From Antedon mediterranea (taxonomy: Eukaryota; Echinodermata; Crinoidea; Comatulida; Antedonidae), in assembly GCF_964355755.1 (NCBI RefSeq), contig NC_092677.1, positions 13,106,601 to 13,170,600 of the forward strand: 64,000 nucleotides of DNA, written 5' to 3'. Each line of letters starts with the position of its first letter. Within the stretch, counting starts at the first letter, position 1. A model generated the notes under the pieces. That model ran no database searches. It was not told where the DNA came from and was given only the letters and a program-made list of their open reading frames with translations. Position numbers and translations under genes: made by a program. This document shows, in pieces, positions 25,428 through 37,262 of the stretch.

Positions 25428-26104
25428 CTAAAATAGTGTTAATGCTCAATTGCAGAAAGAAGACTCTAGATTTCTCTATTTAAAAAAAATATAAATAAAA
25501 TTACAGTAACTAATTAATAGAGCTAAAATTTATATACGGTGATAGTATATAGTGATTGGTTTACGGTAACTTTGACGATGTCAAAACAGACAACGAAATG
25601 ACGAGAACAAAATATTGCCTCAGCAGTAAGCTCATTCTGTATGCAACATTAAGCTATTAAAGAAATTGTACACTTAATTAGAACATTCTAAAACAAAACA
25701 TTCGTTTAAAAACAAATCATAGATATATTTTTAAAACAAATACAAAACATGAACTCCCTTATGAGAGCATGTTGAATATTTATGAAACCAATTGTTTATG
25801 GCCTATTCCCATTGGCCATAAATAGACAGAGATAGAATGTATATGAATTAATGTCTAGCATACAAATGCTCATTTGAAATATAATTTATATTATTCTAGA
25901 AAATAAAGTTAGGACGAGCTCACAAAGACCGTATGTTTTATTGATGCTGAAATGAATATAAGAAGACTTACATTTAATTTGGAATTGGGTTTTACAAATT
26001 TCAGTTTTATATATATATAAAAGATATGAAATGAAAACCAAATGCATATAACGAAACCATGTGATTTTGAGGTATTTCAATAAGTACAAACGAAACAGGT
26101 ACTA
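25428..26104. other. No recognisable gene
   Basis: AT-rich DNA without supported features. Confidence 0.45.
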
Positions 26105-26365
26105 ATGATGTCGATGGCAATATCGATGATGGAGGTCCTAAATGGCTGTTATGGCAAAGGTAATACACTAGTTTCTGAGAGGACGATATCAATAATGGAG
26201 ATCCGAAGAAGTCAATGGTTATTATCAGGAAATTATACAGTAGAAATAGAAGATTATATTGATGAATGGAGGTCATACGGAAGGCAGTGGCTGTTCTGAC
26301 GAATTGGAATACGATTTCGAGGACGATTTCGATCATGAAGGTCGTAGGAAGGTGGTGGCTAAACA
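26105..26365. repeat. Degenerate tandem repeat with GATGGAGGTC words
   Basis: Words of the type GATATCAATAATGGAGATCC, GATGAATGGAGGTC and GATTTCGATCATGAAGGTCG alternate with TGGCTGTT or GGTGGCT at spacings of about 60-90 bp. Overlapping open frames on both strands are by-products. Confidence 0.4.
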
Positions 26366-27149
26366 TTTAGTTAAAAATTGTAAAAATTACAAGCAACACT
26401 TAAAACAAACAAATTGGCGTGGTCAGTGATAACGTTTCCATGCGTCATTGAATTTTCATATCGTTGATGTATTGAAGTATTACCCTAAAAATAAAGAAAA
26501 AACTATTATAGGTATCATTGTCGAATTTTAGTAGTGGTCATAAATCATAGATGGATTGGCAATAAAAATGGAAGAGTTAACAAACTTTTGATGGTATGAC
26601 CCTGCAATATGTAGAACACTGAAGCTTCCTAGTGTGTACAGTTTGCAATCCACCAATATCTGATGAAGTTAAATACTGATCATCAGCTAATTCTCTGCAA
26701 AATCATGCTGCTGCTAGAGCATATCATTCACAGTTCAACCGTGCAACACTTGAATTCATGTTGTTCCACAGATTATGAACTCAGATACTCAAATTGTGTC
26801 TTGTTACAGTTTTTGTTTAAGCAGTATCATAATTATGTTGAAGGACCTTCCATGGGAGTTTCTTTGACATAGAAAGCGTGTGCCTAAAGTTACTGTGATA
26901 TGCAGTACAATACAATCAACACATCTTGTGGAATTCAGACACAAGATGTCACAGCAACCAGAAGTTCAGAATTCCTAAATCCAGAGTCAGCATTTTTGTC
27001 TTTGGAACAAACTATCCCAAGAGCATTTGGAGTACACATCACTAGAGAGAAATCAAGTATCTCTGCTGTTAACATAAACTAGAAATTCAATATCATTATA
27101 TACAAAATATAAAAATATATAAATAAAATAAATGAAAAATATGAAAGAA
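26366..27149. other. No recognisable gene
   Basis: Somewhat less AT-rich than average; two short plus-strand frames (26663-26872, 26900-27082) show no family features. Confidence 0.4.
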
Positions 27150-27445
27150 ATTTAGAAGCTCGTCTGCTTAAACGAGTTCATTTAAAGGGGGATTTTGATA
27201 ATGCTACATTGGAGTCTCCTGATCAGTGCCAGGTTTTAGAGTCCCTGGTGTTATGTACTTCAAGAAAATGTCTTAAAACCGTTGTTATTCGTGGTATACA
27301 TCAGTGATTTTAGTGCTACAATATGTTGGAGAATAAACACAGAAGCCAAGAAATCGAGAAGCTCGGCTGCATAACTGTGACCAACCTATGCTCTAACGAG
27401 CTTCTCCACAGTAAATTGCTTCATAAAGGGATATTTTGAATATCA
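27150..27445. repeat. AAGCTCG repeat pair with inverted segment
   Basis: AGAAGCTCGTCTGC ... CATTTAAAGGGGGATTTTGA (27150-27202) recurs as AGAAGCTCGGCTGC ... CTTCATAAAGGGATATTTTG (27355-27440). The second unit also contains the inverted word CGAGCTTCTC. Confidence 0.5.
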
Positions 27446-28906
27446 CTGATAATAAAAATTCCATTATTGTTTTGGAAAAACCATATTAAAGTACCGGTAA
27501 TCATATTAACAAATCCTATTTTAGATTTTTCGTGTGCAGAGGTTGTGCAAAGACATTTTCTACATGTCTGTGTAACGTAATTCCTACGTTATTATTTAGA
27601 TAAGTGTGGATATTACTACACTCTACATCGGTATAACAAAATGTGAATTTCGTCAGACTGTGTCAGTAAATTATTTTCATTTATAGAATGTCTTGCTTTC
27701 TTGCTTTACAGCATTAATAAATGCACCATAATGAGCTTGAGCAGTGGGAGTCTAGGTACATTTACTGCTCCTTCGATCATCATGCCCATACATTAAGATG
27801 ATATATCGATCCCAAGTGACATGTCATGTACATTTGCGTGCGCGATGCAATTGAAAGCCTAGAGACTAAAACCATCACCATTTTCTCTTATATAAGACAA
27901 CATTTGGAATTAGTTAGCGCGCGCAAGATTTTTTTTTTATCATTGAATTCGTGAATATAACGGCCATTTTTAAAAAAGCATTTGTAATGAAACATAATAT
28001 TAGATAGGTTTCTTTGGTCGAATAGGTCGAATATAAGTTAGTTTTTTTTGTTTTATTTTCAGAAAACTTATTATTTTTGTATGTAAGAACAGAAATTGTG
28101 CTTTTTCAAATAATCTTGTATCTGTAAAGGTTATTGAAATAGAGCTGGATATTCTTAATTTATGAACTACAGTACATGACCATGAACATTTGCCCGGAGC
28201 CGGTCTTAATTCACGCGTTCGGTTACTACAAATTGTATTATATAATTACAATATTCAGCTTTTCATCTGCGTGTTGAATTCTTAAATTGGTTTTATGCCT
28301 TGTGTGCTACTAATCAGAAAATAATAATATATTTCTAAAGCTTCCTGCAAAAAGTGTTGCATTATAATGTTACAAGAGTGGCTTATTCCTTTTACAAACT
28401 GTCTTGAATATTGATGGTGTCGGTACATCTTTGTAAATGGAGCCATGCCATGTATTCTGTTGAGGAATTACCGTAAAATGAACCCCTCTGTGGTTTGCAA
28501 AAGATGATAGAAAGTTGAGAAAATTTGTTATGAGTAGTTGTACGATATGAGGATGTTTATGAAAATATGTTAAAGATGTAAAACTTATTAGGCAAATAAA
28601 CTGTAATGTTTGTTAGTATAAGCAATTTTATGTTAATTAAGATATAAGGAAGAAAAGCAAACAGATTATGGAGCAGCTGTACCTGAATATACAACACAAG
28701 TATTTTAAGGTTAAAATACTAGAAATTTAGGCGATCTTGTCAAAGGTCAAGCGTCTTCAGCCTGCCTTGTTTCGATATTCAATATTGAACTTGACCTAAT
28801 AAAGGTAGTTTGATTGCACCTTTTAACTTCTTCTTGCCTTCTTCCTTGGCAAATGTGGCACAGAAATTCTCAAAATCTTATTATCGTAGTAGCAAGTAAT
28901 CTTGAC
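27446..28906. other. No recognisable gene
   Basis: AT-rich DNA; the AGGTCAAG ... CTTGACCT inverted word near 28747-28795 is the only notable detail. Confidence 0.45.
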
Positions 28907-29195
28907 AAGAAGCCCCCTTTGAAAAGTCCTAAAAAAGAAGAATCACTTCTTTTCGAGGTTTCACTGTATATAATTTACAATTCAAATGTATGGGTAGATC
29001 TAATAGTATTGCAATAATAATATAATATATTTTATATAATCAATAATATAATATTTATCTCTTAATATTACTTTAAGAAACCCACCTAAGAGTCTAAAAA
29101 AGCCCATGGGCTTCTTTTCGAGGTTTTACGGTATTTAATTTACAATTCAAAGGTACAGTAGTAATAATGCAATACTAATGATATAAATAAATATA
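28907..29195 (+). repeat. Dispersed AAGCCCATGGGCTT-type repeat, tandem copies 2 and 3
   Basis: Copy 2 (28907-29030) has CTTCTTTTCGAGGTTTCAC then TAATTTACAATTCAAATGTA. Copy 3 (29073-29195) has CCCACCTAAGAGTC, AAGCCCATGGGCTTCTTTTC, GAGGTTTTACGGTA and TAATTTACAATTCAAAGGTA. The copy in intron 1 of the EF-hand gene shares the first blocks. Confidence 0.65.
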
Positions 29196-29787
29196 AATAA
29201 AAACATTATCATTATGACAATTTATCCCTCGTTCCCTTTTAAGGTTTGAATTTGAAAAAGTACTGATAATTCTTAAAAGTTCACTATTTGAAAGAGCACC
29301 AACGATTAACATGGCTCCAAATATCTACATAATAATATATAACTCGTGGTACTTTTATGAAACTAACTATCTAGGCCTATATAATGGAATTCTTGAATCG
29401 ACCTCATTCACTTGACTGGATGCAAACTATCTATTTCTCCACAGGTGTTTCTGAATTACGTTGTAATACATTTAGCTAATGCATTTCCGCTTTACTTATT
29501 TTAGCTGAATACTTTTTTTTCATTTAAGAATTCTATGAATTCACTATGCATCACACTATAATGAAAGGCTGTATTGTTTATTTTATTGTTTTATATATCT
29601 ATTTCATACTAATCCATTTTTCGTACAAACTTTTCTTGTTTCCTAGATACGACATTTCATCATTTTAATTAAACATGTTACAATACTAATACAAATGTTC
29701 ACAATAAACTCATATTCGACTAGGTCTTAATATTATGTAAATAATCAGGCTTTATCATTGATCATTTTTATATTAGGAAACAATGCT
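29196..29787. other. No recognisable gene
   Basis: AT-rich DNA without supported features. Confidence 0.45.
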
Positions 29788-30089
29788 GTTAAGACAGTGG
29801 AACCGTAATTACGTAGCCATAACATCGGCAGGGGTTCGAGGCTCACTCACTCCATGGTTCTGGTGGTAGAACGAGTCTTCTCGGATAAGGACTATAAACC
29901 GTAGGTCCAGTGTATACATCTAGCTCGTGTGCACTTTAAAGAACCTAGTACATCTTTCGAGACGAGTAGGGGGTTACCCCGGTGTATTAGTACATCACAG
30001 CCACTGATCACCAACTGGGCCCTCTGGGAGACCAGTCTTTGACTGAAGAGGTTACCCAGTATAGATATAAATTTCAATTCAATTCAATT
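29788..30089 (+). mobile_element. Complete tRNA-derived SINE
   Basis: An A-box-like TAAGACAGTGG (29790-29800) and a B box GGTTCGAGGC (29833-29842) are spaced as in a tRNA-type internal RNA polymerase III promoter. The body has GTCTTCTCGGATAAGGACTA, GCACTTTAAAGAACC, TTTCGAGACGAGTAGGGGGT and ACCCCGGTGTA; such blocks resemble a conserved SINE central domain shared by distant invertebrates (Meta/Inv/Deu-like; exact type not decidable by eye). The 3' tail is (CAATT)n. CAATGCT flanks it on both sides (29781-29787 and 30090-30096). It depends on a partner LINE for copying. Confidence 0.85.
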
Positions 30090-30096
30090 CAATGCT

Positions 30097-32123
30097 CACA
30101 ATATTATTGTATTATATTTGGTAAAAAGCACCCTTTTTTACTGTACTGTTTAAATTCAAACAATATGTTTTCGACTTTACCAATGCTATGCAAATACATT
30201 CTAAAAATTGTTTACGATTAACAGAATTTGTGTTAGCAAGATTCAAATTCGAGAGACATTGAAACAATACTATACTATTATTATTTTGTATACCGGTATT
30301 GTTTTTATCATATTTATTTTATTCTATAGTTTATTATGTTACAGATCCACGTTTTAATAAGACGTAGATTATTATAAATTATACAGAATTGAAAACCTGG
30401 CATATTTTGTATGCATATTGTTGTATAATATATACACACAAATTCTGGCTATAAGAAGTCCGTATTAACACGCCCGGGAGCAAAGCATGCTGTATAACAC
30501 AATATTAATGAATTCTTATACAATTTCTGATTGGTTAACCGAGACGCGGCTCATCAATCTTGGCATTCTATAAAAAGATAGTATTCATAAAATACCTTCC
30601 TAATTTTTACGACTATAAATTTTCATGTGGCTATGTAATGAGCCTAATATAATGTTGCATTATGCCTAAAACATGCACATGTGAATAACGCTATATTATA
30701 CAGTATTATCGAACCGCTATTTTATTTATAATATTTAATTTCGTTCCATTATGAAAGAATAATTTTTTTTTAACAAACACGATAGGACTAATTATGTAAA
30801 ATAAATGAAATTGACTACCATATACATTAATCGAAACATGTCATTTCATTATGTAAAAATATAATATTATTAGGGTTCCGTATCTTAATTTAAAGGCGTT
30901 CCGTCATTATTTTAATACGTTTGTCAACTTTTAGATTAGAATAATGAACAATGCCAGATGTGAATGAATGTGCCTATGATTCTACATACATTCTGTCATT
31001 GCTTGGATACAGCAAAACAAATCGGCAACGGTAAGTTTTCATGATTTAAAGACTAAATATAAAATAGTTACAATAGTGTATTAATTACAGGTGATAGGAA
31101 CATGTTTATATAAAGAAACCAAAGTCACCTCTAGTTCTACTTGTGTTAGTAATCTGTGTAATATCCCTGATCATTATAGCCTAACGTTTTCTTAAATAAT
31201 CAAAAGGTTGTAGTTTATTTTGAATAATCAACAGACTAAGTATTTCTGTAAGAGAAGCAGCGTCCGGTAAATTTAATTTAATTATAATTATATTTCGATA
31301 TTTTATTGATTATAATATGCCCATTAATAATACCCTGGAGAGAGAGCAAATTTGGAGCAAATGCAATCATTCATCAAGTAGTTAATAGCTATTTACGTGG
31401 CATTACAACAAAGAATAATTTGATAAACCACGCATTCTTCAAATTGAAACCTTCAAAATACTATATAGGCCTAGGCCTAAAACTACTTTATGAGGATGAA
31501 GCTGAAGGTCCCCGAGTAAATAATTCAATACCCACACTATACGCCAACAGTCAATGGTCAGGCTTGAATATTGCTATTATTGTAAAACGCTTTCTTGTAT
31601 CTAGCGTGTTCGTTAATGGAGCGTCCACAACAACACCACTCGGTGTTTCATCTACCACAAGGACATTTTAAGTCATTAGTGACGTTCATGAGGGGATGAA
31701 CAATGCAACATTATGTCTTGTTATATAAGAAGCTTTTGCACGTCTTTTCATTCATTAAGTATACTCATTGCAGTTTTATTAAGGTAAAAATCATTACTGG
31801 TTACTGCGACTCATAATACGTTTATCTAGAAAATAAACACGTGCATGAAAGATGAAAGGAAAAAATAAAAAGAAAACAAATGAACAGAAAACGTCGCGAT
31901 TTGAAATGAAACCACTAAAACAGAAGTTACAACTATAAGTGTGTTTATTATTTTAATGTTTGAATTGAATAACTGAAGTATGACGGAAATGTTTGCAGCT
32001 ATATAAATGAATCACTTACTAGCCTACTATGATTTTAATTTATCTCCACTTCTGTCCTACGCAACATAAAGAAAACAGCTAACAGTTTTGGAACTGCGAG
32101 CACATGTGTGAAGTATCATTTTT
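30097..32123. other. No recognisable gene
   Basis: Contains a 121-codon plus-strand frame (31306-31671) of ordinary composition. It is not flanked by clear splice sites and matches no family I know. An antisense frame near 31675-31570 (NVLVVDETPSGVVVDAPLTN) is also open for about 35 codons; neither can be supported. Confidence 0.35.
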
Positions 32124-32206
32124 TAGGGTCCCTAATGATCAGCTTAGTATGGTGGATGGATCACCCTCATTAAATATTGTTCAAATAAAAAATAAATAAA
32201 AAAAAT
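32124..32206 (+). mobile_element. LINE 3' end fragment with A-rich tail
   Basis: AGGGTCCCTAATGATCAGC, GGATCACCCTCATTAAATAT and then AAATAAAAAATAAATAAAA. Shares the CACCCTCA(T/C)TAAATA block and tail type with 9905-9969. Confidence 0.55.
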
Positions 32207-32601
32207 CACATACAGTACTATACGGTAATATACGTGTACCCAAAATAATAATTTTTATATGAGTTGACAGACACGTTTTATTACTTTACTGTGGTTGGAA
32301 TAGAGCGAGCTTTTACATAAGATTTATCTCAGACATCAACGAAAGCACATATCAAATAATATGTTGATCTTGGCTAGTTACTTTTGACTTCCGTTCAAAA
32401 AGTGACACTGCAACAAATTGAGCCAATCTGTCTTTGAAAAAATTACATAGTAAAAATGCCAGAAAAACTCTCTGAGGCAAAATGTTACGTCTAAAAATAA
32501 AGATCAGAAGAAAAACTCCAGTTACAGTATTTCATATTTAAATATCCGCATGGAGTATGGTTCATACAGTTGTTCAAACCCCTTTTAAATTTACTATACT
32601 A

Positions 32602-32660
32602 TGTTCAATAGAACATGAACCCAGTCAAAGTAATTTTGTGACCTTTGACCCTGAATTAAA
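32602..32660. repeat. Fragment related to the foldback element arm
   Basis: TGTTCAATAGAACATGAACC, CAGTC and AATTTTGTGACC match the ends of the foldback element at 50747-51657 (left arm read in reverse; right arm ACCCAGTCAGTTGAATTTTG). It also contains TGACCTTTGACCC (32639-32651), a DR1-type nuclear-receptor motif. Confidence 0.55.
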
Positions 32661-33013
32661 CTTCGACCTATGTGACCTAAGTTAGGAACATAAATGAACG
32701 GAAGAAAGGAAATCAGACCTGTCGTCTGCAATTGTGGTAGCGTTTTAAAATGTTGCCAAAAAGAAGAAAAAGAATCGACTGAAAACAGAACTCAGACAAC
32801 CAAAGTTGACTGGATAAATAAGAAGTAATTTGAGCTTCAATAGACAGTTAAATTATTCATACTATTATTATTTTCATTTAAATATTAGTAAACGCATCAA
32901 TTTCCATAATTCCATTGATTATTCATCTTAATTTATACGATAGTTAATTTCCTATATAAAATTCATTTCCTACCGTGTTTTCACACTGCAATTATGATTT
33001 TTGTTCTTTGACT
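32661..33013. other. No recognisable gene
   Basis: AT-rich DNA leading into the satellite. Confidence 0.45.
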
Positions 33014-34954
33014 AATACAATTCATGGTCATTTCAAGTAGTACATAGAATGTAGCACTGATTCTATCATCGTGACTACCGAATACAATTCATGGTCATTT
33101 CAAGTAGTACATAGAATGTAGCACCGATTCTATCATCGTGACTACCGAATACAATTCATAGTCATTTCAAGTAGTACATATAATGTAGCACCGATTATAT
33201 CATCGTGACTACCGAATACAATTCATGGTCATTTCAAGTAGTACATAGAATGTAGCACTGATTCTATCATCGTGACTACCGAATACAATTCATGGTCATT
33301 TCAAGTAGTACATAGAATGTAGCACTGATTCTATCATCGTGACTACCGAATACAATTCATGGTCATTTCAAGTAGTACATAGAATGTAGCACTGATTCTA
33401 TCATCGTGACTACTGAATACAATTCATGGTCATGTCAAGTAGTACATAGAATGTAGCACTGATTCTATCATCGTGACTACTGAATACAATTCATGGTCAT
33501 GTCAAGTAGTACATAGAATGTAGCACTGATTCTATCACCGTGACTACTGAATACAATTCATGGTCATGTCAAGTAGTACATAGAATGTAGCACCGATTCT
33601 ATCGTCGTGACTACCGAATACAATTCATGGTCATTTCAAGTAGTACATAGAATGTAGACTGATTCTATCATCGTGACTACCGAATACAATTCATGGTCAT
33701 TTCAAGTAGTACATAGAATGTAGCACTGATTCTATCATCGTGACTACCGAATACAATTCATAGTCATGTCAAGTAGTACATAGAATGTAGCACTGATTCT
33801 ATCATCGTGACTACCGAATACAATTCATAGTCATGTCAAGTAGTACATAGAATGTAGCACTGATTCTATCATCGTGACTACCGATTACAATTCATGGTCA
33901 TTTCAAGTAGTACATAGAATGTAGCACTGATTCTATCATCGTGACTACCGAATACAATTCATGGTCATTTCAAGTAGTACATAGAATGTAGACTGATTCT
34001 ATCATCGTGACTACCGAATACAATTCATGGTCATTTCAAGTAGTACATAGAATGTAGCACCGATTCTATCATCGTGACTACTGAATACAATTCATGGTCA
34101 TTTCAAGTAGTACATAGAATGTAGCACTGATTCTATCATCGTGACTACCGAATACAATTCATGGTCATGTCAAGTAGTACATAGAATGTAGCACTGATTC
34201 TATCATCGTGACTACTGAATACAATTCATGGTCATTTCAAGTAGTACATAGAATGTAGCACTGATTCTATCATCGTGACTACCGAATACAATTCATGGTC
34301 ATTTCAAGTAGTACATAGAATGTAGCACTGATTCTATCATCGTGACTACCGAATACAATTCATGGTCATTTCAAGTAGTACATAGAATGTAGCACCGATT
34401 CTATCATCGTGACTACTGAATACAATTCATGGTCATTTCAAGTAGTACATAGAATGTAGCACTGATTCTATCATCGTGACTACCGAATACAATTCATGGT
34501 CATTTCAAGTAGTACATAGAATGTAGCACTGATTCTATCATCGTGACTACCGAATACAATTCATGGTCATTTCAAGTAGTACATAGAATGTAGCACTGAT
34601 TCTATCATCGTGACTACCGAATACAATTCATAGTCATGTCAAGTAGTACATAGAATGTAGCACTGATTCTATCATCGTGACTACCGAATACAATTCATGG
34701 TCATTTCAAGTAGTACATAGAATGTAGCACTGATTCTATCACCGTGACTACCGAATACAATTCATGGTCATGTCAAGTAGTACATAGAATGTAGCACCGA
34801 TTCTATCATCGTGACTACCGAATACAATTCATGGTCATTTCAAGTAGTACATAGAATGTAGCACTGATTCTATCATCGTGACTACCGAATACAATTCATG
34901 GTCATTTCAAGTAGTACATAGAATGTAGCACCGATTCTATCATCGTGACTACCG
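33014..34954. repeat. 67-bp satellite, 29 tandem copies
   Basis: Units start AATACAATTCATGGTCATTT and end TCTATCATCGTGACTACCG. I counted 29 copies; two (copies 10 and 15) lack one C in TAGCACTG. Variants recur in sets: CATAGTCATGTC (copies 12, 13, 25), CATGGTCATGTC (7, 8, 9, 18, 27), CACCGATT (2, 3, 9, 16, 21, 27, 29) and ACTACTG ends (6, 7, 8, 16, 18, 21). Copies 14-18 resemble 19-23 in order, suggesting multi-unit duplication. Each unit contains the inverted pair ATAGAAT ... ATTCTAT around a 9-nt loop. No spacers, so not a CRISPR array. Confidence 0.97.
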
Positions 34955-35021
34955 AATAAACATAAACATACAGTATGAATGTATGTAAAATGCATTGAAA
35001 CATGACACGTGACTTGCCTTA

Positions 35022-35349
35022 AGGCCCATTTACACTAGGCGATAACAATCGACGATAAAAATATTTTCGAAAAGAATTTAAACAAATTTTCATTCTATAA
35101 CTATTATGATTATGATCACACGTCCAATCAAATTACGTCATGATTCGTAAGAGCAATAATATCATTATTATTATTGATCATGACGTAATTTGATTGGATT
35201 TTTAAAATAGTATTTATCAAATACAGCATAAACGATTATCCTATAGTTCTAGAACGAAAACTGTTCTAATTTCTTTTGTATTATTATCCAAGACAATGTA
35301 TGTTTATCTATTTATTATCGATCGTTATCCCTCTAGTGTAAATGGGCCT
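35022..35349. mobile_element. Harbinger-type MITE with TTA duplication
   Basis: Ends AGGCCCATTTACACTAGG(C) and its partner CTAGTGTAAATGGGCCT, followed inside by GATAACAATCGACGATAA and TTATCGATCGTTATCCC. TTA lies on both sides (35019-35021, 35350-35352). A 3-bp TWA duplication and the GGCCCATTTACACT-type ends fit PIF/Harbinger non-autonomous elements. Inside, CCAATCAAATTACGTCATGA faces TCATGACGTAATTTGATTGG, a perfect 20-bp inverted pair. Confidence 0.85.
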
Positions 35350-35352
35350 TTA

Positions 35353-36496
35353 TATCTGAATTCACACTAAGATTATACTGTATACACATATAGAGGAGCG
35401 TTTTTAACGACGTGCGTTTCATACATTTGATTTTTTCATCGGGTTTTTCCTAATCTATCTTTTATCCGCAAAAGATCAGACAAACTTATAGTTATTCTTC
35501 ACTAGAACTGTGAACATAGCAGAAGTAATACGATTTTACTATTATAACCATCTTTTAAAATACTCTTCCAAAAAATCTAAATGTGTTAATGCAAGTTATG
35601 TAATAAATAGAGTTATTGACATTTTGTTTAAATGTATAAAAGAAGTTGTTTATTATAACTATCGTAATGCTGAGACAAAATAGAGAGATAGGCTTATATT
35701 ACAAAAAAAACGACTATCTGTGTTTCTTAAACATCGGCGTTTGTTTTTACAAACAATCCTCAACAAAGACCATTCAACATCAAATCATACAGCATCAATC
35801 CCGGCAAACCATTAATTGAAAGTTCAAACAATTGCTTCCGGTAGGCATGCTAAAGTTTTAAGTTTAAAATAAGTTGGTCAGGTGACTAAACTTAATTTAA
35901 ATCAAATACGGGCAAATCATGTACATGAAAGGTAAAAAAGTTAGAAATAATCTATCTAACATATAATGGGCATGTTTGTTCTAATCTGTGACTACTATAG
36001 AAAACTGAAATTAACGACGTGGATCTATCGATTTTTTTTTCTTTTCCTGTAAGTTAAGAGAGCTAACAAATTGTTAAGAAGTCAATATTTTGCTCTTTCC
36101 GAGGGACGACTGTAGTTGCTGCTAAATCTATCAAATAAATTGTCTGCTTAAGTATTACTCTCTCATCTGTTATTCTTACAAAATGGCAAAATGGAAATAA
36201 ACTTGATACGCTCTAGAAACGCATTGCCATAATGGGGCTCCGGCAAGGCATTTCTTGTTTTGATAATTCTAAAAACAACAACACACATTATTAGCAGTTG
36301 AACTTTTAAGCAGGTATGATGAAACAAGTAAGGTCAAGAGGTCTTAAATCTGCTGATTCTTTTCTGCTGGATACTAATATCAAAGATCTTTTCCCCCATA
36401 AAATTATCACATTTTTTGTCATATATTATCAGCTATTAATTAGAAAGACAGTGTCAGTGTGAATACTCAGAAAATGGTATAGCTCAGTAAGAATAG
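35353..36496. other. No recognisable gene
   Basis: AT-rich DNA without supported features. Confidence 0.45.
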
Positions 36497-36532
36497 TAGT
36501 AGTAGTTATTGTAGTTTTTGTAGTAGTATAGC

Positions 36533-36591
<59 letters not shown>

Positions 36592-36756
36592 CAGCAGCAG
36601 TAGCAGTAGTAGTAGTAGTAGTAGTTAAGTAGTTTTTGTAATAGTATAGTAGTAGTAGTAGTAGTACACTGTAGTAGTAGTATAGAGTATAGTAGTGTAG
36701 TAGTAGTAGTAGTAGTAGTAGTACTTGTTGTAGTAGTATTTGTAGCAGTAGTAACT
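36497..36756. repeat. (TAG)n microsatellite
   Basis: Long TAG/GTA trinucleotide runs with a few CAG units near 36591-36610. The minus-strand Tyr/Thr-rich frame across it is a by-product. Confidence 0.95.
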
Positions 36757-37096
36757 TGGAAGTTTTTAGGCACTAGGTCTACTTACTATTTGTTAAATTA
36801 AAAGTAATTTCTTTGTCATTCAGCAAATGCAAAATGTATTTGCAGTAAAATTGGCAATATTCTAAATAAAATCGATAAAGATTATCAACGGGTCATGCAC
36901 AAGTCACCGAACGTTCTTGAATAGGAAGTAAGGGTCAACTCTATTCTCTACCTACAAGATCATGATTTCCTCAAAATGTATCCAGATACAGTCTTAAAGA
37001 TAATGCATCTGATATTGATTTAGTAATATATTCAGTTAAGTAGTTTAATTATTATAAAAATGTATATGAACAGTCGATTCTTGGTACTGTATCTAT

Positions 37097-37262
37097 TTCC
37101 GAAGTATCATAGGAATATTTGTTAATACAACATAACACGTATTTCACATGTATCTACAGTAGTAGTAACCTAACCTATAACATAATCTTACATGATACAG
37201 CACCACATGCGATATAAATGCGATGCTGTATTACCCAATATTCCTATAATACTTCGGAAATT
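37097..37262. repeat. Inverted-repeat element, about 25-bp arms
   Basis: ATTTCCGAAGTATCATAGGA(ATATT) near 37096-37120 faces (AATAT)TCCTATAATACTTCGGAAAT near 37237-37262. The interior is AT-rich and non-coding. No duplication was found at its ends. Confidence 0.65.

Noticed and set aside
29788-29860. tRNA gene from A and B boxes
   Set aside because: No cloverleaf or anticodon arm can be formed; the body, tail and duplication show a SINE.
31306-31671. 121-codon open frame as a gene
   Set aside because: No family resemblance and no splice context; an antisense frame is open over the same DNA.
33014-34954. Possible CRISPR-like array
   Set aside because: Units are head to tail with no spacers, in a eukaryotic context; it is a satellite.
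36429-36773. Minus-strand Thr/Tyr-rich frame
   Set aside because: By-product of the (TAG)n microsatellite.
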